Below, piece after piece: positions 33,369-43,682 of a stretch of DNA of 60,000 nt. Below the pieces are notes generated by a model. That model did no database searches. It saw only the letters and a program-made list of their open reading frames with translations, and was not told the DNA's origin. This stretch comes from Adiantum capillus-veneris (Eukaryota > Streptophyta > Polypodiopsida > Polypodiales > Pteridaceae), in the NCBI GenBank assembly GCA_014529385.2, contig CM043968.1, positions 29,921,013 to 29,981,012 on the forward strand, written 5' to 3'. The position numbers were made by a program, and so were the translations under genes. Position 1 is the stretch's first letter; every line of letters starts with the position of its first letter.

Positions 33369-33914
33369 TCAAATGACAGAATCTTGGAACTGCAAGTAGA
33401 CATGGTTTTTAGACCAGTCATGCACCATTTTTGCTTCCCTCATGAAAGGACGTCCTAAGATCATCTCAAATGCCATAGTGTGCTTGGAGAAATCCATAAC
33501 AATGAAGGTATTTCTTGTTTTATGTCCAAAGACTTTGATCTTGAGATCTTCTAGCATCCCAATAGGTTTAACAATAGACCCATTGGCCATCTTTACTACT
33601 ATGGTTGTGGTCCCAAGGTGAGATCTTCCCATAGTTTCATAGAAATTTTTAGTCACAATGCTAACCCTAGAGCCACCATCAAGGATTCCCTTCACAATTA
33701 ATCCCTTGGTAGTGATTGGTATGGTTGCATTGGATTCATCACCCTCAAAGTATTGTCCCAACTTGTTAACAGGCATTTCTACAGCAGGGTTCTCATCTAG
33801 GTTGGGTTGTGGATCTAAGTGTTGGCTGAATGCATGGGTTGGTGGTGCAAAAAGTAGCGTCCTTGACACCTCTTGTGAGGCACTCTTGGATGGTGTTTTT
33901 TTGGCATTTTTCAA
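33369..33914 (-). pseudogene. gypsy aspartic protease
   Basis: An open frame of 181 codons reads IPITTKGLIVKGILDGGSRV, then SIVTKNFYETMG and IGMLEDLKIKVFGH, ending in MILGRPFMREAK. The ILDGGS box is the plant retropepsin variant of DSG/DTG, and the ILGRPF flap-side motif is intact. It matures the polyprotein in active elements. Upstream the frame is cut at about 33915 and no gag follows, so it is a fragment although it is itself uninterrupted. Confidence 0.88.
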
Positions 33915-34028
33915 AAGAGAAAAGATAAATATTTAATATTTCTAAAGGCGTGTGCCAACCACTTTAATGGTTCTTGATTTAGTCGAATGAAAGACTCTCT
34001 ACCTACCCCTTCAGCAGTCTACAAGCTC

Positions 34029-34030
<2 letters not shown>

Positions 34031-34088
<58 letters not shown>

Positions 34089-34094
34089 CTACGT

Positions 34095-34171
<77 letters not shown>
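34031..34171. repeat. Compound (TG)27, (CT)23, C30 tract
   Basis: TG repeats at 34031-34084, a short joint, CT repeats at 34096-34141, then thirty consecutive C (34142-34171). The apparent ORFs are artefacts. Confidence 0.97.
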
Positions 34172-34217
34172 TTGCAAGAAGAAGGAAAATTGTAGCAGAA
34201 ACTTGTAGAGGGACCTT

Positions 34218-37200
34218 GTGGAAAATTGTCATAAGGTGTGGAGACTACAGGTCCAAGAGATCGGGATGGAGATGTTGCAGCAGGAGATTGGCCAACAGGT
34301 TGTGTCTGAGCAGCAGCCTCCATTCGATTTTTACCTTTTGTGGAATGTCAATTTCAGCAGTTTGGGAGAGCACGTTCTGCACCAACAACAACCTCCATAC
34401 AATTGCCATGTTGGATGGCCGGCCATTGCTTGTGGTGTTGGATGTTTTGAAGAGAGGATTGTGCACAACGAGCCACCTCCAAGTACACTATAGGGCTCTG
34501 AGTAATTTCGGGAGCATGCGCAATACAATCCACTTCATGATGACATGACTCACAATTACCACAGGGATGACTTAGTCACAATTTGCCATGAAGGTAACCA
34601 TTGGATGCGAGAATATTGGTCTATGATGAAAAGAGAGAGTCGTAGGAGACAATGAGAAAGTGATGCATCAGGTTCAAGGTCAACAGAAGATGTGGATCAG
34701 GTTTGCATGAAAGTCTCAAAATGCTGGCACGAAGCAACAAAAGGCATGACTTGCGATGCTAGGAAAACCGCCTTTCAATGTCTTCTAGGACTGCCAGCTT
34801 TTAGACGTTTGCATCATGCATCTGAGAAGTCAATACTATCCAATATTTGAGGCACAATTACTAAAGTCAAAGCATCCATGTGTGAAGAGGAGCTGAAGAT
34901 TACAAGAGCTGTCTGCATGATGTTGGTGAATAGTGAAGGAGATCCATCAAGGTCTATTAGCAACTCCAAGATGGCCAGATTTACTGGATTGCATCGACGA
35001 AACTTTGCAGCAACCAATTCGTAGTTAAAATAGGCTGAGGTTGGCGCATTTCCTTTACAATTTTGTAGTCGTCAACTACCTCAAAGTTCCACCATCACAC
35101 AAGCGACAAAAGACCTTGTTTTTTCCTTTTGGCAGACAGAGACAAGAGTGTCGGCAAACAAAAAAGATGTGTGTCAAAAATGATTGGGCAGAAAATCTTA
35201 CATAAAGCATCCAATACATTTACTTGATGATTCACAGGTATGCTCCTAAAGTTTCATAGGTATGAACTTTGGATGTAGAGAAAAGTCATAGAGTTCCTTT
35301 CAAGGTTGTCATGGAAGTACCATGATAGTACATAAGGCTCTTTAGATACTCTGGATCTTTGAAAGAGTCAAAGGAAGACTTGAAAGTACCGTGTGAGTCT
35401 AAATGGGTTCTCTGGGTACTTTGGAGGTAGAAAAACTTCATAGAGTTCCTTTCAAAGGTAGTCATGGAAGTACCATGATGGTAAAGAGGCTCTTTAGGTA
35501 CTCAGGACCTTTGAAAGAGTCTAGAATACCTCGTAGAGTTAGTCTTGAAAGTACCATAGATTTCTTTTCAAAGGTAGTTATTTACCATGAGAGTGAAGAG
35601 GTTCTCTAGGAACTTTGGAGGCAGAGAAAAGTCACATAGTTACTTTCAAAGGTAGTCGTGGAAGTACCATGATAATATAAAGGCTCTTTAGGTACTCTGG
35701 ATCTTTGAAAGAGTCTAGAATACCTCGCAAAGGTAGTCTTGAAAGTACCATGCAAGTTTAAATGGGTTCTCTAGGTACTTTGGAGGTAGAAAATTTTCAT
35801 AGAGTTCCTTTCAAAGGTAGTCATGGAAGTACCATAACAGTAAAGAGGCTCTTTAGGTACTCTGGATCTTTGAAAGATTCTAGAATACCTCACAACGGTA
35901 GTCTTGAAAGTACCATAGAGTTCTTTTCAAAGGTAGTCATGGAAGTACCATGATAGTAAAGAGGTGCTCTAGGTACTTTGGAGGTACAAAAAATCATTGA
36001 ATACCTCACATAGCTTTTACTTTGAAAAAAGTCTGAGCCTCTGATGGGTTTTATTTTTTCTTGCACAAGGTGAGCTTTACAGGAGGTTCCAAATGCAATA
36101 TCCACACATCAAGATCTCACTCAGATGTTTTGAGGGATTGAAACCTTGGTTTGTGCGTAAGTTGAAGGACCGTTACACGTGCTGCTGTATTGCTCATATT
36201 CAGATGATATATCTCAAGGAAGCATTCAACCACATGAGACAAAGTAAGATAGGCATGCATGGCGATGGGTGTGGCTGCATGTATGCTATATGCTTGCCAA
36301 AAGAGGCTCCAAGTAAGTGTGAAGCTGCCATGTACACATACACTAGTGTAAGAACATTGACTGAAAGTGTGTTCTGTGAAAAACCAATGGACTCTGCATT
36401 TCATAAGTTTCCTTGCTTGAAGGGAGAATTTCCTCAATGTGAGTCGAAGAGATTGATGCTTTGTCCAAACAAAACACTTGAAAGTGCAGCCCAAATTTCT
36501 GTTAAGGTGTTTGAAGACGTTGCCTCAACCCATTCTCAAGGCAAGAAGCGCAAGGATCTTCTGGTGAAGGAAATGGGATGCAAGGATTTCACAACTTTTC
36601 TTCAAAAGCATCTGACCACTTACATCCGACACAATTTTATTGCGCGGTGGCAATCTCGGCAGTTCAAAGATTGCATTCATAGGTTTCCTAGAGATGTAGT
36701 GGTCTCTGCTATTGCCTTTGCAAAAAAATACTCATTTAAGGAGAAAAATGAAATCCAGTCAATGTATTGGTAGTCTTCACAAGTCACCATCTTGGTGCAC
36801 ATTACATACATTTGAGACGAGAAAAACTAGCTGTTAAAATATACACATTTTTACATTTCCGATGACAAAGATCATGAAACGCTCTTTGTGCAACATTGCT
36901 TGCAACTGCATAGTTTTTGGCTTCAAAATCAGGGATTCAACTTCTTGAAGCGGCACTAGGTGTGGTCAAATGGATGTGCTGCTCAATTCAAGTCATCTGG
37001 ACCATTCTTCTTCGTGTCAAGGTACACCAGGTTTTATTCCACCTCTGATGAAAAGTTTCCAGAAATTTGTTTCTACCCAGCATTGAAGGTGGGTCATTGT
37101 TTTAGGTACTATGGTTTGACTGGCATTGAAATGCTGTGGAGTTTCTTTGCCTCGGGCCACGGCCAAGGGGAGCATGATGGGGTAGGGGCAGTTGTTAAGA

Positions 37201-38034
37201 AGGCTTTAACACATGAGCAGTCAAAGGCTGATGCATGGCACATGAAGTGTGCCAAGGATGTTGTTGGCTTCTTGAATCATAAATTTAATGATGAAAGTGG
37301 TCACACAGGGGTCAATCGGATTTTTTGGGAGGTCCAAGCAACTGAGGTGCGAATGGAGAAGAAGTGTAATTGCAAGCGAGTTGAAGGCTCACGGTCAATA
37401 CACTGTGTCAATGGTTACTCCAAGAGTGACAAGTGTGCACTTCGTTTGCAGACTTCTCTCTTGTTTTTGTGAATTTTGTATGTCCCAGCGTTGGAGGTGA
37501 TGCTTGAACAACACACATGTTGAGAACTGGGAGTATCTAACCCTTGAGGCATTGGATGGTGACAATGCAGAAAGTGAATATTTTAGCGATGACGAAGGAT
37601 CAGATATGTTGATGTATGGTGGGCACCATGATGCAATTAGTGATGCTCTATGCATCAATGATGCCTTTGCCACCAATGTCAATGAAGATGGAGCTGACTT
37701 CTACCTTTTGAGGTGCTCAGAGGAGAAATACAAAACAGCAAGAGCCTTGAGTGATTCCTGGGGAAATATACTTTCTGCAGGGAGCTATTTGGTTGAGGGG
37801 TACTATTACGAGCTAGTGGAAGGTGCCGAGCATATCTATTACATGCTTGCTAGTCAACCAAAAGTGCTTCTTGCATCACACTTAGTTAGATCGATTAAGA
37901 TACCCTTGGAACCTTTAGAAGGAGAGCCACATAAGTTCAAACTCACTGCAGAAGTATACAAAAATGTGTACAACAGTATGCCAATAGTGATATATGTTTC
38001 TGCCCAAGTAACTTGTAGAAGTATCATTAATTAG
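34218..38034 (+). pseudogene. Large transposase-like gene with QFK...HGQGEHDG motif
   Basis: N-terminal part (34218-35235, one frame, several stops): WHEATKGMTCDARKTAFQCL, ARFTGLHRRNFAATN, WQTETRVSANKKDVC and HLLDDSQ, ending at a cag/gtatg splice-like donor. After an intron-like tandem array the frame resumes near 36075: GLKPWFVRKLKDRYTCCC, CESKRLMLCPNKTLE, HNFIARWQSRQF. A decayed stretch (FISDDKDHE-like) leads to WSNGCAAQFKS, WSFFASGHGQGEHDGVGAVV and GVNRIFWEV (36960-37472). A C-terminal module follows: DGADFYLLRCSEEKY, DSWGNILSAGSYLVEGYYY, LASHLVRSIKIPL (to 38034). The layout recalls DDE-type transposase families with a SDG...QFK and HGKGxxDG signature. I know similar proteins only as unnamed plant sequences, so the superfamily is open. 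Stops make this copy inactive. Confidence 0.7.
35275..36010. repeat. Minisatellite array A (AAGTACC family), inside the transposase-like gene
   Basis: Units contain catggaagtaccatgat, gaggctctttaggtactctg, gatctttgaaagagtctaga and cttgaaagtaccat. The catggaagtacc element recurs at about 35310, 35462, 35822 and 35938, so units vary in length from about 115 to 195 bp. It occupies the place of an intron. Confidence 0.88.
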
Positions 38035-38039
38035 CTTCA

Positions 38040-38700
38040 AAGTACCATGCAGCTATTCCACAGGTGGTTTTTGTAGGAGCCTATCATAGGTTTCAAAACC
38101 TCTTGCAGGCCAGTCCAAACAAGCACTTGTAAAAGCTTTTGTCTACTTGAGTAACAAAAATAGCATTTCAATCCGGAACACAAAGTACCAATCTGTCAGC
38201 TTAAAGTATCTTACAGGTAGTTCACAAGCAATTCTGTTAAAATATGTAGGAAACAAGCACTTCTAAAAGATTATCTATCGGACCAAAGTACCTTTAAGGT
38301 AGTCCTCAAGTGGTTTCTATACAAGAACTTGTAAAACTTTTTGTATGCCATCCCAAAGTACCTTATAGGTTCTTTATAGGTCTGCCAACCAAAAGTGCCT
38401 TACAGGTAGTTCACGGGTGGAAACTGCCTTAAACTATGTAGGAAACAAGGACTTGTAAAAGTTGTTGTATGCCAGCCCAAAGTACCTTATAGGTTCTTTA
38501 CGAGTATGACAACCAAAAGTACCTTACAGGTAGTTCACAGGTGGAGATTGTCTTAAACAATGTAGGAAACAAGGACTTGTAAAAGTTGTTGTATGCCAGC
38601 CCAAAGTACCTTATAGGTAGTCCTCGGGTGGTTTCTGTACATAACAATCTGTTGAGTTTTGGTATGCCAACTCAAAGTACCTTACATTGTAACCATTTTA
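38040..38700. repeat. Minisatellite array B (AAGTACC family)
   Basis: Period of about 124 bp. gtatgccagcccaaagtacc at about 38467 and 38590, with a variant at about 38345. Each unit also has accttacaggtagttcac and gtaggaaacaaggacttgta. Confidence 0.88.
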
Positions 38701-39097
38701 AATTGGGAAACAATAACAAAATCAGAAAAATAACACTTCAATGCTTGGACACTTAAAACAGTCTTAAACTACTTGAATCAGAAAAATAACACTTCAATGC
38801 TGGGACACAAAGACAACACATCCAACCAGTTGGAATATATTACATCTTCATCAATTTGACATCAAGTCATTACATGAGTTACAATGGCAATCAAAAGGAA
38901 GCCAAAAACTGGTTTCCACATGTAAAGTAGCATACAAATATACAAGGTTCTGGCACGGGTTTAGTTTAGTTACAAAAGTTAAATAAAGGATCTGTCATCC
39001 TAAAAAAAGCAAGGGACGTCATCGTCGCTTTCACTCTATGGGCATGATCTGTGGCCCACATAAGTACGCAGCATACAATGTCTTTTCAAACCCTTTT
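38701..39097. other. Spacer between array B and the minus-strand gene
   Basis: Contains a short duplication of aaaataacacttcaatgctg. Nothing else recognisable. It is the intergenic space between two convergent genes. Confidence 0.5.
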
Positions 39098-39191
39098 GCA
39101 ATTGCTGTGAATACATACTTGTCATCATCAGTAGGTTTTGGTTTGCAATTGCTGTGAATACATACTTGTCATCATCAGTAGGTTTTGGTTT
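39098..39191. repeat. 47-bp tandem duplication
   Basis: gcaattgctgtgaatacata at 39098 recurs at 39145. The two copies look identical over 47 bp. Confidence 0.95.
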
Positions 39192-39242
39192 GCTAAATGA
39201 GTCCGCCAAGGCACGACGATCTGTAGTAGCAGGCTGCTACCC

Positions 39243-40950
39243 TTCTAGCTAGGCCTTTAGATCTTTTGACAAGTATTGGCTAGAGCGGTGCTCAATACCA
39301 GGCACTATGATGTAAGTACCACAGGGATTATAATGAAATTTATAGGGACTGTTGTCAATTAAAAGGACATTGCAGGTATCATACCGCTGTAACTTCGCCA
39401 AAAAATTCTGCAATACCTTGAAAAATGCTGGTCTTCCACCACGAAAACAGTAACTACCCACATCACATAACTGTTGTCGAGCCCATCCACTAATATAATT
39501 GTGAACCTGGGGAAAAAATCTTCAAATTCTTGAGCCCACTCTGCTGAGCATTGCACTGCTCCATATGTAGACATTTGCCCATGTCACAGCCCATGCAATA
39601 AAATCCTGTGCATCTTTCGGAACAAATAGGTACCTGCCATCCGCCTCCTCATGACAAATGATGTAGCTTCAATATCGGGGACAAACTAAGGGTCATACTT
39701 ATTAGGTGTACATGTAAGACAAAGTACACCATAAAGATCTAATCTGAGGGCTGATCGGGTTGGATCATCATATGGCAAGGAGGAGATAGCTGGGGGAATG
39801 TACTTTGGCGGATCTCTGATGATGATGATTTCCTCTATGGACAGCTTGAGGGTCCCCTTTTCCTTTGGACACTCTGTAAAAGACAGCATTCAACATTTAA
39901 AAATAAACACAAGGCAATATTTGACATAAAAGGGACAAAAACATAGAGGCCGACAAAAAAGTTTCTTTTGCATTCAAAATCAAGAATCATAGATTCTTGT
40001 ATTACAATTGAAGAGTCACAATTTCTTGCAAACTTGAGGCTTGGGGGGGTGGGAAACATTAGAAGGATTGCGGAGGGGAGTACTCTTTCTGGGAGTCTTC
40101 TTCACGACAAGAGGTGATCTGGGTGCTTCCCTCTCTCCCATATCTCCATCTGCATGATGAGCATGTTGCTTTGAATGTGTGGACTTCGAAGGTCTTGTCT
40201 TTTTGGAAGGTCCACCTATGTCATAAAATAACATATCAACCCCATGCAGACATTGCATAGAAGTTAGAGTCCAATACCATTACCACTTACCATCACCGTT
40301 TTTCTTGTGCTTCTTTGACACCTTCACCATGTCACTCACAAAGATGGGAGAATCTGGATTCTCATCACCAACCACCATGCGCTGCACTGAATCCACTCCC
40401 TCTTGCACTATTGCCTCCGCACCGTCAACCGTTGCATATTCCATTGACTGCTTTCGCTTGGTTGTGGCTCAACTGCTGCTGTGCTTGCAGGGGGGTCTAC
40501 CTTCACAGCTAGAGTGCCGAGAATATGGCCAGAACCTGCAAGCACATCAATGAAGTTCAGGCTTGTGCAATCAGCAAATACTTGAAGGCAACCTAAACTG
40601 TTATTGGATTTATATGAGATTGGGAGCAACTGCAACCAACCTATATGCAGGAGCATTGATTTAAGTGAATCTGGAATACTACTCTTGCAAGAGGCGTCCG
40701 CACATACCGTCTCTGATCCAAGCTAGGTAGCAAAACACAGAGCATGGTATGCATGACCACATGCTAGCGTGTATACACAAACCACATGGGAAGCCATAAA
40801 TGCAAGACCACATGCAGCACATAGTCCTGGAACAGAGAATGTAGCCTGCAAGTGGCTCAAATGCTGGCCAGCTATCGAAAGTAGTAACATTGTGTCATCA
40901 GCCTTCACCTGCTCCAACATGCTCTCACAAAAGTTTATATGTTGCCACAC
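39243..40950 (-). pseudogene. RING-like zinc finger plus FCP1-like phosphatase domain gene, decayed
   Basis: The minus strand begins MLEQVKADDTMLLLSIAGQH, then a Cys/His module CAACGLAF...LACGHAYHALC...C...C (about 40860-40680) of RING type. A basic linker (KKTRPSKSTHSKQH and KKTPRKSTPLRNPS, about 40210-40070) looks like a nuclear-localisation segment. From about 39830 an FCP1/NIF-like domain follows: PPKYIPPAISSLPYDDPTRS, RLDLYGVLC, DFIAWAVTWANVYIWSSAML, then CFRGGRPAFFKVLQNFLAKL and VLLIDNSPYKFHYNP. Several frame changes and stops occur. The DxDxT motif appears as DLYGVL, so the nucleophile context is degenerate. FCP1 domains dephosphorylate Ser/Thr on proteins such as RNA polymerase II CTD; that role here is not shown. 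It may be several captured exons, or the second gene of a composite element. Confidence 0.62.
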
Positions 40951-41039
40951 GTACTTGCTGATGCTTCCAAGTCAGTCACTTCTTTTTGCATGACAAATGA
41001 AGAAGAAAAGGCCCACATGGATTAAATATGAGAAGCACC

Positions 41040-41990
41040 ATTACAGCCCAAAGTACCATGACAAGTACCTTTAACAAAAAAAAACTACCATAAAAAAGTA
41101 CTTTGGACACTCCAAAAACCACCAAGGCAATTAAAAATACCATGGCAGGTAGAAAAGTACCTTGGATACTATCACCATAACAGAAAACTACCATTCCATT
41201 AAAAACATCAAGGCAAAATCTATTACCATAACATGAAAGACTGTCATGATAAAAAAGCCACCATGACCAAAAACAAAGTACAATGACAGGTTTCTTGGAC
41301 ACTACACACTAATTAGCAATGACCGTATAACCACCTTAATAGAAAAAACTACCTTTACAAGTACCTTGGGCATAACCACCATAGCAAACAAACTTCCTTA
41401 AAGAAGCAATCAACCATAGAAAAATAAACCATGAAAAAGTACCTTGGGCACTGCCACAATAATAGAGATGGCTTTCCAAAAAACCTCTAAGGTAATGACA
41501 TATACCATGGATAGTAGAAAAGTACCTTGGGCACTACAACCATAGTAGAAGAAAAGTACCAAGCAGGAAATACTTCCATGAAAAAAACACCACCATGATC
41601 AAAAGAAGTACCATGACAGGCATATTGGCCATTACATGATACCTGGAAAAATAGCCATGACCCTGCACCTGTCATGGTAGAAAAAACTACCATGACAAGT
41701 ACCACAATAATAGACAAACTTCCATGGAAAAAACAAACACTCATAGCAAAAAAAACCACCATGGAAAAGTACTTGGTCAATGTCACCGTAACAAAAAGAA
41801 ATCCATGTAAAAAAAAAAAACCATGCCAAGTACCTTGGGCACTATTACCATGATAGAACCCCACAATAGAAAAAACTACCATGTCAGGTAGGTTGGACAC
41901 TTAGCACCATAACAGAAATAACTGGCATGACAAAAACAACCATCTAAATAGAAAAGAGTACCATGTCAAATAGGGCATTACCACATAAAC
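41040..41990. repeat. Minisatellite array C (AAGTACC family)
   Basis: Degenerate units with aagtaccttgggcacta, accataacagaaa, actaccatgac and aaaaaaccaccatg over about 950 bp. It lies on the 5' side of the minus-strand RING/FCP1-like gene. Confidence 0.85.
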
Positions 41991-42004
41991 AGAAATAACT
42001 AGCA

Positions 42005-42415
42005 TGTCGAGCCAAGCTTCAATGCATGCTCATCTCCTCTACCATGCTAATTACTAAGCTATGCTAAGTTATTATGAGTGATTAAGTGAGGAGATGTACT
42101 TCTTTCTCATAAGACTACTCATTCTTCCTCTCAATCTACTCTCATACCCCGCTAGCTCTCACCATCTTCGAAGGTGTGTGAGGTCTTGGGTCTGAGACCG
42201 GTGAGGGAATTGATGTTGTGTTTTATAAGTGTTTGCTTAGTGCTTGAAGCTTCCATCTTCATTGCACTAGCTAATTATTGAAGGAACACAAAGAATTGTA
42301 TTGTAAAATGTCTCCCTTGATGGGGGAAACCTATAATACAAAGCCTTTTGGAGGGGGGACCGTCTCCATGTAAATTCAGTGCTCAACTGTTGTCAATAGC
42401 TTAATCTCTCTCTCT
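42005..42415 (+). repeat. Dispersed repeat, inverted partner at 7030-7470
   Basis: Matches the reverse complement of the 7-kb copy. Contains gttgtgttttataagtgttt as a TATA-like box and cctataatacaaagcc further on. Possibly an LTR fragment; no TG...CA ends were fixed. Confidence 0.75.
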
Positions 42416-42829
42416 TTTGTCTTGTAACCCCTCTACCTGCCTGCTTGGCATTTTTCGTCCCTCTCTCATCTGTGTTGCGCGTCCCATTGAGCTCGCTGCC
42501 CACTCTCTCTCTCTCCTCCATGCGCGTTCATTGGGCTGGCTTGACCTCGCCCGCAGTTCTCGCTCACTCTCGACTGCAGCACACACACAAGCGTGTTGCT
42601 TCTCCTTTTCGGGGCTTCGTGCCTCAAGGCCCACAGGCCTACACACACGCTCTCTCTCTAGTCTCGCTGTCAGCCCGGACCCCGCACGCCTCTCTCCCTC
42701 TTAACCCGAACCCCACCAGCCCACCTAACCAGCGTTCGCCGTTCACTGTGCGCCAAGCCAGCCATGTCAGCGCTAGAAGTCAATGCTGCTCCACGCGCAG
42801 CCAGATAAGCATAAGCAGGTAGTTTGGCT
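42416..42829. other. GC-richer stretch with CT tracts
   Basis: Two overlapping plus-strand ORFs of about 95 and 125 codons (MSCNPSTCLLGIF and MAFFVPLSSVLRV starts) have no recognisable family and follow the local C/T-rich composition. Not called as genes. Confidence 0.5.
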
Positions 42830-43480
42830 TTTTTTTAAAAAAAATACACACACACACACAAAAACCATTTTTTTAAAAAAACAATAAAAAAGTCAAAATT
42901 CCATTTTTAAAAAGAGTTTTTAAAAACGGGGTTATAAAAATTCAAAAATCACGAAAAAGGTTTTTAAAATTAAAAAAAAATAAAAAACTCATCAAAAATT
43001 TATTTAAAGAGCAAAATCCTTACAAAAAATTCATTAAAAAATCAAAATAATTCACAAATATATCACAAAAACTATAGAAAACATGTTAAAAAATCATAAA
43101 TTGCTCAAAAAATCACAATAAATAAAATAAATTCATAAAACCTTTAAAATATCTATGAAATTTAAAAAATTCACAAATAATTTCTTAATAATTAAAACTT
43201 TTTCAAAATTTTTAATAAAAAATCATAAAAATACTTAAAAAATTAGAAAACTCAAAATTTTATAAAAAATTAAGAAAAACAAAAAGAAAGTCGTCGAAAG
43301 AGCTAGAAAGAGGCAGAAAATCAAAAAACACACTGTCAGGAAAAATATACATCGCAAAAGCGAGCAAGTCAAAAAAAGCAAAGCCGAGAAAATTACACAC
43401 CGCAAAGCGAGCTAAATGAGTAGAAGAACAGCTGAAAATGACCAACTCAAAGATAAATTTAAAAATTGTGCAAACCAAAA
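42830..43480. repeat. A-rich low-complexity tract, about 650 bp
   Basis: Almost only A and T with sparse C and G, in degenerate aaaaatcaaaaaattc units. The bias is strand-asymmetric (A on plus). Confidence 0.9.
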
Positions 43481-43682
43481 TTGGCTAGTGCAATTATTGC
43501 ATTGCAAATTAGCTTCCAGTTGGATGAACAAGGACACAAATCACGATGGATTGCAAATTAAGCTATTCAGAGTCCCATATCAATTCTGACACTGTCGAGC
43601 TAGAGTTAATCAACCCTTGTGAGTCTAAAGAACAGTCAACTGCAAAATTGCTTTGACACAAGCAGTTTAATAAAAAACTAGC

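Larger units (their letters stand above)
29104..33914 (-). mobile_element. Ty3/gypsy element of Tat/Athila type, gag and LTRs missing
   Basis: Minus-strand order is protease (33914-33369), spacer, RT (31963-30826), RNase H (30835-30530), integrase (about 30160-29104). RT contains ATRRDHYPLPF and YSFLDGYSGYNQI, typical of Tat/Athila. There is no chromodomain. No gag is seen above 33940 and no LTR or PPT below 29104. The whole pol runs through multiple frames and stops. Confidence 0.9.

Noticed and set aside
35275-36010. CRISPR-like spaced repeats
   Set aside because: Units are long and variable, with no unique spacers. It is a plant minisatellite.
36117-36494. 125-codon minus-strand ORF
   Set aside because: Shadow of the plus-strand transposase-like coding region.
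42417-42822. Overlapping plus-strand ORFs of about 95 and 125 codons
   Set aside because: Composition follows C/T-rich DNA; no family, no splice or start context that favours coding.
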